Assembly: GCA_022494885.1 (NCBI GenBank)
Contig: JAGVSM010001322.1
Location: 124,001-188,000, forward strand
Reading direction: 5' to 3'
Length of the DNA: 64,000 bases
DNA from: Micrasema longulum
Lineage: Eukaryota; Arthropoda; Insecta; Trichoptera; Brachycentridae
Of the stretch, positions 45,658-57,540 are shown piece by piece. Made by a program: the position numbers and the translations under genes. Under the pieces are notes generated by a model that saw only the letters and a program-made list of their open reading frames with translations, ran no database searches and was not told where the DNA came from. Positions within the stretch are counted from its first letter, which is position 1; each line of letters starts with the position of its first letter.

Positions 45658-46528
45658 GCCTAGATTATGCTATTACCATACACCACACCTTACCATATAA
45701 TTTTTAATATTTTCTAAGATTTTTTAGGGTTTGTCAATCAATGCACCTTTATAACTTTAATGCCCATTCATAAAGACTTTTGTAATCCTGTCGAATGACC
45801 ATTAAAAAATGTATATGTATTAGAGTATATAACGAGTATCAATAAAGTCAATAAGTAACTTATCGAGAATTCACTTGCTGATTGAATTTGTAAATATTTA
45901 TACCTGAACGTAAAAATATATCAATAAGAAAATAATCGGTTGTCGCCAGCTGCAGTCTTAAACGTTGTATTTACAAACACAAACTGTAGTGGGAAAGTGG
46001 GAAAATAATTGGATCAGACGACCATTATATATTTAATTCATTTTCAGTCGCCATCTTTTACTTGAGTTCGCATTCTTCGATGGAAATTATAAGAATGGCA
46101 GTACCTTTAACGATATGACGAGATAGTTCTAGTTTATCTTTTACGCTTCATTTGAATGTAATAAGTTTTAAAGAGCGCAACAATATTCTACTTAAATTTG
46201 CAGCAAGACGAGAAGACATGTATTGTAATCGTATTCATTTGAAAATAAGCTGTATTTACATATCTTCTTAAGTAATAATTTATCATCCTAACAATTTTTA
46301 TAATCCACAACATTTTTGTGGTAATAGATTTTTCAAGATTGCTCGTATGTAGTCTTCGTAACTGGGTGCATGTTTAATGACAGACATTCTTATATCACTA
46401 ACGAGTAAATAGTAAATATAATATGCAGCTTATACGAAAAACCTCATGTACAAATCATTTATCTTTTTGTTGTATTTATTACTATTATTTTTGTGTTTAA
46501 GTGACATTATGTATTTTAAGTATCAAAT
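45658..46528. other. Unassigned spacer
   Basis: The first about 16 bases match LINE-flanking DNA at 18.16 kb. The rest is AT-rich without recognised features. Confidence 0.35.
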
Positions 46529-46655
46529 TAAAACAGAAATGGAGAAAATTTTAAAGAAGGAAATATGAAAGTCCAGGCAATTCTAGGGCGTACGACCTGT
46601 ATAACATAACATTAACCGTTTTACCTTTGTTTAAACATCCATATTTGTTCAATTC
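46529..46655. mobile_element. Family F foldback, left-arm remnant
   Basis: attaaaacagaaatggagaa, gaaagtccaggcaattctag, cattaaccgttttacc, gtttaaacatccatatttgt, ttcaattcc. Diverged, with internal deletions. Confidence 0.5.
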
Positions 46656-46884
46656 CTTTTTTTTAAAACTTTTTTACTATCCCTAACGGATTATAACGGT
46701 CATTTTACAAAAAAAAAAAAAAAAATTATTCTCTGTTGTTGATAATATTTTTTACGCCTTTTGAAAAATTTGTCCGAGTCTTTTGTTTGGTTTTGTCTGC
46801 TAGTTTATTGTAAAATTTCAGTCCGTGATTTATTAGTCTCGATTGTCCTTGTCTCGTTTTGAAATGTCTGGCAAAATTCAAAAT

Positions 46885-47120
46885 GTCGGTGGGCAGGACA
46901 CTTGGCGAGACAACGTGACGACAGGTGGACACCCAGAATAACAAACATGAGACCCCGGCCGACAAAAAAGGCGTTGGAAGACCACAAAAAGGATGGGCCG
47001 ACGACATTGCCTCGGTAGCCGATAGGACATGGGTGAAAAAAGCTGGAGAAAGCAAGGAGTGGAAACGTTTTGGAGATACCTTTAATCGACAGTGGAGATA
47101 ACATGGCTGAAGAAGAAGCA
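46885..47120 (+). mobile_element. RTE-like LINE, C-terminus (copy 2, frameshifted)
   Basis: RWAGHLARQRDDRWTPRITN in one frame, then after a one-base shift near 46973 VGRPQKGWADDIASVADRTW, VKKAGESKEWKRFGDTFNRQ and WR with a stop at 47099. The gctgaagaagaag tail follows. The minus-strand ORFs at 47127-46726 are shadows. Confidence 0.75.
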
Positions 47121-48444
47121 AACTCAAAAATTCAATTATAACAGATACAAATTATTAACTTATCGTATAGGTAAACTGGTTTGATTGTTCTGTTATGAGA
47201 GAAACAATTTGCAATTTACCTGTCATTTAATCCATAACCTTTAACTTACTCGTATTGCAAGGGCTTTGAAATTTAATATAAATTCACTTTGAATGAAAAT
47301 CAGTTCAAAATGAAACATCCCATATTTTCCTGATATTTTAGCTGGTAATTATTTCACGGTAGTTAATTAGTTTTTATAAATTCTAGTAGAGAATAATTAA
47401 TTTACATTCACATGTTTGCTAATTTATGACGAGTTACAGCAGAAAAACGAGTCATGGTTTGAATTTCCTGAAGGAATTTGACTTAAAAAAAAAATATTGA
47501 TATGCTTATTGTAACATATAAATATTATTATCAGTCCGTGCAACTTGGTTAATTTGCCGAGGTATAATGCTGCAAATAAACTGTGTTTGATATAATATAT
47601 ATCCGAAAGTTTTAGTGGTATTTATTAATCCTTTCTCGATGGGGGTTCAACTCACCTTGTATACTGGGCGTGCCACAACTTTGCAAATATGAAATTATTA
47701 TAACTTTTGACAGTTTGTATGATTTTCTGCTGCCATTCTTAAGCCAGAAAACACAATTATCTTTTCAAGTTGAAATCACACTATCGTGTTCAACAGTTTT
47801 GGGTGTAGACTAATACTTATCTTAAATGGTTCAACACGCCCCGGTTATACCAACTATAATTTTAAATTCTATTACCTTACTGATTTTGTACAAATACATC
47901 TGATTTCACCTCGTCACTGGTAATTCCGAATTCGTGCATTACAGAATCACAGGTCTTTTTTTCTATGATAAATTACAATGAATTTCCTTCAAGAATTTTC
48001 ACTATCAAATTTTGATGTTTTACATATTTGCTAGCTTATATAATTTTAATTTGTTCGTTGACATATGAATTGAAAAAAATATGAGCATCTATTTTTCTGG
48101 TAACCAAGAACAAATTCTCGTTTGACAATAAGTCCGCAAATGTAAAAATAAAGTAAAATTCTACAAATTACCTTCTAACGCATTTGTCATTAAAATTTTA
48201 ATGGCTGGATATAAAATATCATTTTTGTCCTGGATGGATATAAGACTCCATTTTGTTTTACTCCCGTTGAGCTGTATGATATGTTTTATATTACTGTTCC
48301 TATTTAAAACCCGTTTTTGATTTAGTAATTTGCTCTTACTTCTGATGGATTGTTTAATTTGCTATGACTGTTGGTTTCAATAAATTAATATGATAAAATA
48401 AATTTCTTTCTTCTTACGTTTATAACGGAGAAGATATATTTGTA
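47121..48444. other. Unassigned AT-rich spacer
   Basis: No gene or recognised repeat. The minus T-rich ORF immediately before it is not coding. Confidence 0.4.
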
Positions 48445-48449
48445 ACTAG

Positions 48450-49085
48450 CGGACCCGACATACGTTGTCCTACTCAAACGTTGGCAAAGGACTTTTCGTT
48501 GATAAGTAGGTACCTAGATACTTGTTTGTGATTAAATTCCAAAACTAAGAATTGTTCATATTCAAATGGTTGAATTCCAAAACATAAAATGCATATTTTA
48601 TCAAATATGGCATTCTTTTTGCAAACGTCAAACTCCGGTCTTCTCACCAACAGAGGGGTGTACTTATGTAGGAATTTGTTTTTTTTTTTATGTTTAAAAT
48701 TTAATATTATTTAAGTTTTATCCAGTATAAAGATATAAATGCGTAGAAACGATGTGGAATTTAAGAAAAAAATCTGATTAAGATCTACTAAAAACAAATG
48801 CTGTTTGTAAAAATTCAAAAACAAATTTTTTTATACACAAAAAACCAACAGCTTTCCATTTTTTTGCAAATGCATTCTCCTCGAATGCAACCCACCCTGG
48901 TAGATCGATGCATAAAACATTTATGCTCCTTACACTTCTTTTACATATTAGATTAAAGATTTTAATATCTACGAACACAGCGCAAAGATCTGTGTTTCTC
49001 TGAAAACCGCACGTAAATCGGTTAAGCCGTTTAGAAGGAGTTCAGTGACATCACACGTACAAAGGAATTATATAAATATATAAAG
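48450..49085 (+). repeat. Interspersed repeat of a widespread arthropod type (tentative)
   Basis: Starts ctagcggacccgacatacgt and ends with aaaccgcacgtaaatcggtt, aagccgtttagaaggagttc and an ..ttatataaatatataaagat end. I recall near-identical flanking blocks in repeats of many arthropod genomes but cannot name the class without a search. Only one copy is in this window. The small minus ORF 48978-48778 has no domain. Confidence 0.35.
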
Positions 49086-49296
49086 ATTGCCATGAAAGGG
49101 CTCCGATTACAGTAGAAAGTTGAGAAGTAGAATTGTTTATACATATACATATATAGTTAACAGGAATTTTCGGTACCAAAATGTTTATTACTGATTACCG
49201 ATGAAAATACTCGTACATAGTTTTTTTGTACAAATTCACACATTTTCACACAGAAAATTAAATTTTCCTTTACACACAATTGAAGATAACTCTAAT

Positions 49297-50150
49297 AAAA
49301 TAAACATAAAACACCATTTTTTTAAACTAATTATATGATATTTTTTCTACCGACCGGTTTCAGAGCATCTTTATCGAGGTATACTTAGTGAATCTCATCA
49401 CATTTTACTTTAACGGTGATAACTAAATGTTCAAACATTGTAACATATGGTGCTAATAAGTTGTCTTTTTTTAATTCTTAAAAGACTGTGTGGTAGATTA
49501 ATCCCTTTGAGCACGGCAATGTAACATCGTATTATCACTAGTAAAAAATGGGTTATTCTAATGTTCGGACATTTGAAAAAAAACATGGAGACATGCTGTT
49601 TAATAATTTCTTTTTCATAATTTATGCAAATAAATATACAACTTAGCCCTGTTGTAGAAAAATAAATTAAAAATCACAAATACGTCGCTCATATTACGCG
49701 TGGGCATCACTGTCATCAACCGTCTGAAGAATGAATCTATTTTATACAACACCCGCCACAGAACAGCGTCTCTGTCTTTCTTTTTATGAGTTCTATCTTC
49801 GTGCTCTCTCTTTTACATGTGTGTTGCTGAATCGACGGACATTTATTCTTAGCGTGGCAAGGATAAATATATTTTTATTAACATCTAGCATAGTTATACA
49901 AATGATACTTTAGAAATTCGGTGTGAAACGTCCATTTCGTGAAAACGTGAGATGCATACGATCTTGAGTGAAAGAATTGACTCATTAACTTGGTATGTTT
50001 CGATGTTATATTAAGTAATCACTGTTAAATGGAATGAAATAAGATTCATTAGTTAGTCATATTTTGATAAAAAAGCTCGTGTAGTTTTGAAACCGGTCGG
50101 TAGAAAAAAAAATGGTTCAAAACAAAGTTGTTTTATATTTGTTTTATTAA
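49297..50150. mobile_element. Repeat family D with inverted ends (complete element)
   Basis: The left end caccatttttttaaac..ttttctaccgaccggtttca and the right end (tgaaaccggtcggtagaaaaaaaaatggttcaaaac) are inverted copies. Homology extends inward over about 110 bp: ctttatcga / ctaatga.tc / ttactt / gtgat(a/t)act. The internal 600 bases lack a recognisable ORF. The single-ended copies at 35.2 and 36.8 kb share the left end. Confidence 0.6.
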
Positions 50151-50154
50151 TAGT

Positions 50155-50370
50155 TTATACCCGTGGCCTCGCCCACATGGCGTTTCGGTGAAATTATTTT
50201 GGTAATAAATTAGTCGAGTCATTTATCAATAAGAGTTTTAGTTTATTAAGTAAGAATTCTCTCGATGGAGTTGTATTTTATCGGGATTGAAAGTGTCTTG
50301 GTCTTCCAACTATCGGCATGAAACAAATGCGATGATCCGTCGGTCTATGTTGACGTGCATTCGTTATTCT
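50155..50370 (+). repeat. Interspersed repeat, family G (copy 2)
   Basis: tatacccgtggcctcgccca at the start, then tatcgggattgaaag, ggtcttccaactatcgg and gtcggtctatgttgacgtgc, matching 14425-14615 in inverted orientation. Class unknown. Confidence 0.5.
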
Positions 50371-50787
50371 GTTTCCAAATCCAAAGGTCTATTATAAAAC
50401 CGAAGAGAGAATGAGAGATCGCATTTGACAGCATTCAGCTTACTTTCATCCATGTTTGTACATAAGGGTCGGTATAATGCTTTCCGCGTCCGGGTGGATG
50501 AAAAATACAATATGTGTAAAATTGAAGAATATTTTTGACTTAATTTTTACTCTCAGATGAAAATCCCTAAAAAAAAACCGAACGGAGAAAAGACCACCTC
50601 GCAGTTGGCTCGTCTCTTCCTCTCCTTTTATTCCATTTCCTTTTGAAGAATAGTAGCGATATTCATAAAATAGCTCCAAAATAGAAACATTTTAAATTAT
50701 GGGAAACGAAACATACGTTATTATTATTTTTAAAAAAAGTATATATTTATATTGCTAGTTCTTATTTAGCGCGTTAAGTAATCCGGT

Positions 50788-50950
50788 GTATTGTTTCCTT
50801 TGCACAATCGGGTGCAAATAAGAACACGATACTGCTGATGATTTAAGTACCTAATTTATTTTTTTACTAAAAATACTTCTTGATTGTAAGAAACACCTTT
50901 AATTTTAAGAATGTTTGGAGTATGTCCAAACGCTTGCAGACTGCCTGGAT
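50788..50950. repeat. Two small fragments: SINE tail and family F outer end
   Basis: 50788-50840 (cctttgcacaatcgggtgca, then a gat-rich end) resembles the SINE family A tail. 50909-50950 (aatgtttggagtatgtccaa, acgcttgcagactgcctgga) matches the outer border block of family F seen at 56.11 kb. Confidence 0.4.
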
Positions 50951-51516
50951 TTGATTATCTTTGATTTTATTGTTTAGTTGGAAAAAATGCTATTTGGTAA
51001 TGGTAATAAACTACAGGTAAAAAACATTAGGCATGTATCTGTGAGAGCAAACATTTTTGCCCAGTAATTTTACCTCTTTTCGCTTTCAGTACCTACTTTA
51101 AATTTGTTTGAGATTTTTATACCGCAAATACATAATAAAATTCTGTCAATTACTGAAAGCGCATTTCTCTTTTTAAAAAAAACCGTTTTATTTAACTTCA
51201 ATTGATGGAAAAGTCGAAATCATTTTAAGAGATGACGCTTTCGAGCGTTTTCTCTCGAACATATTTACTCGGATCTTATTATTAACATAACAAAAGTCAT
51301 CAACTCCAAACTTGGGAATCGGGAGAGGGCAACAATTAACTGTCTATCAAATACGAAGTCATTCAATTTCACACAGAAAAGTTTTAGTATTTTAATTAGG
51401 TTTTTGAAAAATACCAAACCGCAATTTAAAAATATGTATTCTACGACAGCGGAACTTCGTACGTTTTCGTAGAAATTATTTTCTCGTATTTTATTGTATT
51501 TATATAAATAGGATTT

Positions 51517-51825
51517 GTGCAATCTAATGTATATCACGAGATCGTGGGTATCATGGATCGTGCAGCGAAATTGAAATGGCAGTGGGCAGGACACTCGGCG
51601 AGACAAAATGATGGCAGGTGGACACCCAGAATAATAAAGTGGAGACCATGGGCAAACAAAAGAAGTGTTGGAAGGCCACAGAAAAGATGGGTCGACGACA
51701 TTGCCTCTATTGCTGGTAAAACGTGGATAATGAAAGCGGGTGATAGGAAGGAATGGAGACGTTTGGAAAAGGCCTTTATCCAGCAGTGAATACAATAAGG
51801 CTGAAGAAGAAAAAGAAAGAATAAT
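51517..51825 (+). CDS. RTE-like LINE, C-terminus (copy 3, intact frame)
   Basis: An uninterrupted 90-codon frame (51517-51789): EIVGIMDRAAKLKWQWAGHS, ARQNDGRWTPRIIKWRPWAN, KRSVGRPQKRWVDDIASIAG, KTWIMKAGDRKEWRRLEKAF, ending IQQ and a stop, followed by aaggctgaagaagaa. It is the C-terminal accessory part of an endonuclease/reverse-transcriptase ORF; endonuclease and polymerase domains are absent, so it is a severely 5'-truncated copy rather than a gene. It corresponds nearly residue for residue to the copy at 14.0 kb but without its stops, which suggests a younger insertion. The overlapping minus ORF (51834-51265) is a shadow. Confidence 0.75.
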
Positions 51826-51861
51826 GTATATCACAGAAAAAATATAGACGTAATCGATATT

Positions 51862-51975
51862 ACGCTATAATCCAGGCACTATGAAATATTGTAGTAGAAA
51901 AAAAAGTCTGTCTAGTGGTGATGTGGTTATCGTATTCGTTTACACCCATGACACCCGGGGATCGATTACAAAATG
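51862..51975 (+). mobile_element. SINE-like fragments in both orientations
   Basis: 51862-51900 (tataatccaggcactatgaa, atattgtag) is a family A body piece in minus orientation. 51910-51972 (tctagtggtgatgtggttat, cacccggggatcgattac) is a tRNA-like head on plus. Their joining is unusual. Confidence 0.4.
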
Positions 51976-54576
51976 ATTAAAAAATAAAAGTTACCCTTAT
52001 CTTTAATTTGAGAAAAAAATGTCGACTTTATCTAAATTCACTATACGCCGCATCAGTAATTTAGCCGTATTACCGTCGATATGTCTGTGAACAAATAATT
52101 TATTTTGTGATATTTGTATTTTTTTCAATCTGTACCACTCCAAAACAAAAAAAGATGTTTTCTTATTATTTTATTTTTACGCTTTCTTTTAAAAATTCAT
52201 ACGTCATGTAATGTTCCATACATTGACCAGCTATTTGGAAACACCATCAATGAGCTTGTTTAAATATTAAAGTACTCTTTTGATATTTGCTCTAATTGAA
52301 TGGACAGAGTTAATTTGGTGTTAATTACTTTTATTTTATTTCACATTACCTTACAAATGTCATTTTTGTACAATTGTTGAGTTAATTGAATTCAGATACG
52401 TCTTTGAAATCATACTCTCAAAAATATGAACACGTTTTTAATTAAATAAAATTCTTTCGTTTGACAACCGTAAAAGATTTGAATACGCTATTGTTATATT
52501 TAAAAATTAAACAGTGTATCCTCGATATTTATACAGAACAAAAATATCGTCCCTAAAATAAAAATACCTAGTCCAAGAAATGTGTAAATTTGAAAAATAC
52601 CTTTAGGAGTCTGATAGTAACATTTGGAAGTAATTTCTTAGGGTAGTTGGAGCATTAAAAAATATATACCGTACTTCATTTAAACCTTATATGCTTTGAG
52701 AAATATTGAATTTTTATAATAATGTGGAACGTTTTACTTCCAAATAACTATAAAAACTTTGCCGTCGCTTCGGGAATCAAACAACCTACAAGTAAAAACG
52801 TATTAAATATCTTCCTTTAAATTGAAAAGAAAAACAAATTGATTGACAAACTTCGAAATAATATTTGAAAGATTTTTATTTTCATTTGCACATTTCGAAA
52901 ACGCATGCAAAAAAAGCAGTAAAAATAACTTTATGTACATCGAGTGTTTATCGATATTGAACATTTTTACTTAATTCATTAATTATTAAAAAAAGTAGGA
53001 ATGGAGTGAAATTTGAAATGACTTTTTTCAGAAATACAGAAAATGCAGTATAAAGAATTACAAGAAAATACAGAATAAACAAAAACAAATAATTGAAAAA
53101 AAGCTGTCACATAATTATAATCGCACATTTTTTGTATTTTTACAGAAAATAAGGTGTTTCACAAAAAGGCCTCAATATATATTTTTTTGATGTTTTATTT
53201 AAGAAGCCCCTGCTAATTGATTGCCTTTCTAATAAAGCGTCTGTTTTAAGTTAAGATAAATATTACGATTCATTTTTTTGTTCCACGATATTTTATTTAC
53301 TCCAGCAACATAATACATGGATAACAAAATAATTTGATTATCAGCCTACTTAACAACTTCATTACATACTTAAGTGTGTATTTAAAAAATATTAATGTCA
53401 CGATCTATGAGTTGTATTTTTATTATTCTTTTATAAGCCTCAAAACCATTTTTTATTATATTTCTATACTTACACAGTAATTGTGTCTGCTTTTTTAAAA
53501 TTTATTTTACTACGCTTTTATTTTATTACGCTTTTCTAACTATTAGTTGGTCGTTTATCGTGACGAATAATGTTTGATATTTTACGTTTTTTTATAAATT
53601 GATATTTTATTAAAATGTATGACTTTTTAAAAAAAGGCATTGTAATAAACATAACTTAAGAGAATTTTTACCACGAAGTTAGTAGTTAATGGTTTTTATT
53701 TCATAAAACACTCTGAAATAAAGTTTAATTTTGAAATTATCAACGTTCATTAGGTTGAAAGAAAGGCTTAGTGATTGGGTTCATTTATAATGTTCGAATT
53801 TTATTCTTTATTTATTATGTATGTGAGGGTACTGCTTGCAAACCCGGCAAAATCCATCTTCATTTTGAGCTAATCACAAAAAACTGATACAAAACTTATC
53901 TTCAACTTTCTTTTTAAACTTATTTTTTTTATCATAATCAGTTAATATTTTATACGTAAGCAGTGACGACATAAGCATGGATATGACATAAAACTGTAGT
54001 GAAATAATAAATTCAATTTTATACTTTACCAACTTTGCAATAGTAGACTTTGCCGTGTTTGCAACAAAGCCGATAATTTAAAAATTAAGTTTTACAAATT
54101 AAGCCGTATTTTCAACTGACAATGTTAAAATTATTGTAAAAAATTGAATTCTGAGTAAGTTCTCCCTTTTTTTAAATTTTGGATTTTGCCTAGCTTGTAA
54201 GTAGTACCCTCATGTAAAAGTCACTTCTGTAATTGATTTTTCGTCTTAAAATTACTTAGATATTGTCAAAAATTTTGATAAACAGTTTTTTTTTATTAAT
54301 TAAGGAGTACGATGATAAAACGAACCGAATACAATTTGTAGTAATACATTATCAAAAAGTTATAGAAAGTATAAATTCTTACCTTAGCATATTCAACCGG
54401 ATCATTACTGCAGTTTTGTTGCACTCGTCTCGATTGAGATAAAATTTACAAAGTTAATCGACGTGTATCATAGCAATCCAATTTGATGATTCGACAAGAG
54501 CCCGCAACGGAAGTCGCAATCGTGTATGTTAAACAGCGTTGCGAACGGAAATACTTAGAAAAACCTCACATGAGTT
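51976..54576. other. Long AT-rich stretch, nothing recognised
   Basis: No ORF above background, no repeat family seen elsewhere in the window, and no RNA gene. Likely intergenic or intronic. Confidence 0.4.
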
Positions 54577-54880
54577 TTAAATGTGCGAACCGAGAGATAC
54601 TGTCCGCGTACCGCGCCTTCTCCAGAAGGTCCTACAAACAATAGGAAAGCTGGGCTTTTCCCTCGGTGCAGTGATGGTTCGTCCTTCGCGGACGGTGGTT
54701 GAGGAGTTTTTGCGCGGCGAGAGTCCAGGCGGGCTTATATATAAGGCAACAGGCGTGACGTCACGCGGCGGAGGGTGGGGGACACTTGTTGGAGGGATGT
54801 TCTGCCCTATGGAAGTATGGAGGGTGTGTAGTATAAAGGATTGCACAATGCTCCTCCGCAAACTCCGACACATTATATAG
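54577..54880. promoter_or_regulatory. Candidate promoter: CG-rich block with TATA and CRE-like palindromes
   Basis: In DNA that is otherwise very AT-rich, this block is CG-rich. It contains ttatatataa (54735-54744) and, 8 bases away, the perfect 14-base palindrome gcgtgacgtcacgc (54753-54766), which includes the canonical cAMP-response element TGACGTCA. On the minus strand the order is CRE, TATA, then a start about 25-30 bases on (near 54710), the arrangement of many CREB/ATF-driven promoters. On plus the CRE would fall downstream of TATA. Long open frames on both strands (54581-54880 plus, 54966-54577 minus) are probably a by-product of CG content. No first exon could be confirmed. Confidence 0.4.
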
Positions 54881-55556
54881 CAAATTTTCATCCGCGAGTT
54901 ATTTACTCGGCGCGACGCTATAAACGATTGAATAAAAAACGGTTTACGCGATACATATTTATTCAAACTTAAAATATAAGAGAACGAACACTGATTCGAG
55001 TCTACTAAATGCTTTATTTTATTTTTACAAATTTAAAAACAAAAATTTCCTGACAATTGTTTCGCCTTGTAATGGCATTTTTAAATGAATGTGAAGATTA
55101 GACGGATCTAATGTTTTTATTGTTATGTAATTCAAGGCACTTAAGTAAAAAATAAAAATAATCTTATGAACTATAGCATGTACATAAATCATAATTATTG
55201 TAGGAAAACCTATAGTTGGGGCAAGGCTAAGTGTTGAATAAGTAATGGGGAATTTAGGTTTTTATATTTAAATTTCGGAAAAATTTATAACACAGTAAAT
55301 ATTTATTGAAATACACGTATTTATTGTAAGATAATAATTAATGAAGTTTTATATCTTCAGTTAATAGTTGTGGCAAATATATCAATAATATTATAATGGG
55401 TTGGTGTTCTTCATAATTTTAATACATGATTAAAATATCATGAAGAAAATGTATAAACATAAATGTATTTTAATACAATATTTATATTAAAATTTCTAAA
55501 AATATAAATGCATTTTTTAAATGATTAATAAATGAATTACGCATCATGCAAGCGTG
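54881..55556. other. AT-rich spacer
   Basis: No recognised features. Confidence 0.4.
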
Positions 55557-55785
55557 CACATAAAGGGACATAGTGTAAAATAACATGTCTACTAGTGTAA
55601 CAAATATGTTTAATAGTGGTGAAGATATTGGAAGGTTATGTTAATTCATTATTTTAAAATTAGGGTTGTGTAGATACTCGTATTTATTAATTTCCAACTG
55701 TTCGAGTATATATAGTTTCCACCTTTTGTTTTCAACATGTAATGGAATTGTAGTGGAATAATTTTACACTATGTCCCTTTATGTG
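55557..55785. mobile_element. MITE-like element with perfect 25-bp inverted ends
   Basis: cacataaagggacatagtgt (continuing aaaat, 55557-55581) is exactly complementary, over all 25 bases, to 55761-55785. The 229-bp unit has no ORF. Perfect ends in an otherwise decayed landscape suggest recent mobility or selection for the hairpin. No other copy is in the window, and no clear target duplication was seen. Confidence 0.6.
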
Positions 55786-56009
55786 ATTTCTTGTATTATA
55801 AGTTTAAATATGGAGTTCTACAAAATAAACACCAAATCAACCAACATATTTATTCGTTCATTGTTGCATTTTAAAACGAATCATTTTCGATAAAAACAAA
55901 ATTTTATGCTTTGTAATAATATTTGTACCATTATTAAAATAAAAAATATTTATTTTTTATTATAATCATTCTTTTTCTGTATTTTTTTTCTGGATATTTT
56001 TCATAGAAA

Positions 56010-56100
56010 CATTTTTACAATAAATATCCCAACACGTCTTGCAGGTGCAGAGTGCAGAGACGATGAGAAATCTAGCCCACATTTACATTGTACTAAAAAA
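56010..56100. repeat. Interspersed repeat, family R (copy)
   Basis: aatatcccaacacgtcttgc, aggtgcagagtgcagagacg and aatctagcccacatttacat match 3.80-3.97 kb. Confidence 0.5.
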
Positions 56101-56104
56101 ACAA

Positions 56105-56440
56105 CAATGTTTTGAGTATGTCCAAATGCTTGCAGACTAGCTGGATTTTCTCCCTAGGGAGTTGTTCATATTTAAATTTCTTGCAACAGAGAAGGAAAAC
56201 TTTTTTGAGAAGGGAATATGGGAGTCTAGGCGTTTACAGGGCTCATGACCTATCATTGGCTGGTTTAAGTGGCCAATTTACACTAACATTCACCATTCTG
56301 CCTATGTTTGAAATCCACATTTCCTCAACTCTTCCATCTGTTGGCTTTTGTGAAGTAAAAGAGCTGAAACCTTTATCAGGTGAGATTTATCCGGCTGAAC
56401 CAATTCACCAACTAGGCACCGCAATATTGTGAGCAAACGC
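56105..56440. mobile_element. Family F foldback, outer border, left arm and spacer
   Basis: Outer block gtccaaatgcttgcagacta, border palindrome ctccctagggag (56150-56161), left arm (gagtctaggcgtttacaggg, cattggctggtttaagtggc, cattcaccattctgcctatg), then the spacer gtaaaagagctgaaaccttt and caccaactaggcaccg. This is the only copy that shows the outer border on the left side. The right arm is missing. Confidence 0.7.
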
Positions 56441-57276
56441 ACTAACCACAAACCGAAAAAAAAGTGATAATATTTCAATGAATCATAAGCTTGCCCACCA
56501 CATACCACACACCGCATCTGAGGACAAAAGTCTCCCTGGCAGTGCCCACGTACATGGAAAAATTGATCGTTGCCAAACGAGAAAAGCCGCTCGAAAGAGC
56601 TTTCTGTAAACTGGTAGCCTTCGCATCTTCGTGCTGAAAAAGGTAATCCAGAAGTACATATTATGCACCTCATCGAAAGAGGGAAGTGAATTTTTCACTG
56701 ACTGGGATAAAATTGATTGGAAATGATCGATCCGCCGAAATGATTACAAATTTTTTTGAAAGCCTCGAAATTCATTTTGGAAGCTACCAGATCTGTTTAT
56801 CCTACAAGACTATTAAATTAGTCATAAGTGTAAACTTTCTCATTCTTTATGAGAATATCGCTGACAAACGGACAAATTGAGAAAGGGATAAAAAAATTAC
56901 TACATGATAAATTCATCCATCGAATTACGTGGTAGCTAAAAGCTCTCAACATCAAAATGTTTTTTTTTCTGAGTAAAAAGGTTCTAATAAACACGTGACA
57001 AAACGCTTTGATTTATATTGTAATATTATTCGTGGTTTGTATTTTTTTGTTTGCCTTTGTCCGAATGTTAATCAAATTCTGTACGGCGCCTGTGCTAGTG
57101 AATCCATTAATATTCGTGAGCAATTTTGAGAAGACGCGTTGGTTTACCTTTGCATTTGTTAAGCCGATATGCTAATGACTTAATTTATACCTTAATTGGT
57201 TCACACAGGAGGACGGCAATATTGCTTTATAGAGAAAAAATTGCTTGAATTTGAAAACGTGTTCAAATTTTAATTC
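56441..57276. other. Spacer with an unrecognised cysteine-containing ORF
   Basis: A minus frame at 56673-56460 reads MRCIICTSGLPFSARRCEGY ... HVRGHCQGDFCPQMRCVVCG. The CxxC pairs are suggestive of a zinc-binding fold, but spacing and context match nothing I know, and the frame runs on into the family F element. Otherwise AT-rich. Confidence 0.25.
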
Positions 57277-57524
57277 ATCATCATTCCCTTACTGCACCTA
57301 AGGGTACATCAGAGGCTGTATTGGTACACCAATCGTAGCGTATTTGATCATTTTTTGATCAAGATAATCAGTCTTACGCTTCAGGTACTAGTTCAAGGAC
57401 TATGAAATATTCTATTGTAATAAGACCTTTTTAAATAAATATTTCATGTCAACCATGTCGGAAATTGAACCCGAGACCTCTTGCGTGGTAAGCAAACGCG
57501 CTGACCATTACACCACGAGGCCGA
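57277..57524 (-). mobile_element. tRNA-derived SINE, family A, complete
   Basis: In plus orientation: catcatcattcccttactgc, attggtacaccaatcgtagc, gtcttacgcttcaggtacta, ttaaataaatatttcatgtc, then the head complement ggaaattgaacccgagacct, ctgaccattacaccacgagg. The head keeps A- and B-box cores. It is 16 bases from the family E element. Confidence 0.8.
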
Positions 57525-57540
57525 CAATAATAAGCTGTAG

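Noticed and set aside
46726..47127. 133- and 99-codon minus-strand ORFs
   Set aside because: Antisense of the RTE-like tail copy 2.
51265..51834. 189-codon minus-strand ORF, the second longest frame in the window
   Set aside because: Its central part is the reverse strand of the RTE-like ORF tail, and the same antisense frame recurs opposite the copy at 14.0 kb.
54577..54966. 129-codon minus ORF and 99-codon plus ORF in the CG-rich block
   Set aside because: Both span the putative TATA/CRE promoter elements, neither has a known domain, and CG-rich DNA lowers stop-codon frequency.
56460..56673. Cysteine-rich minus ORF as a zinc-finger gene
   Set aside because: Cys spacing fits no family I know, and the frame continues through a repeat element.
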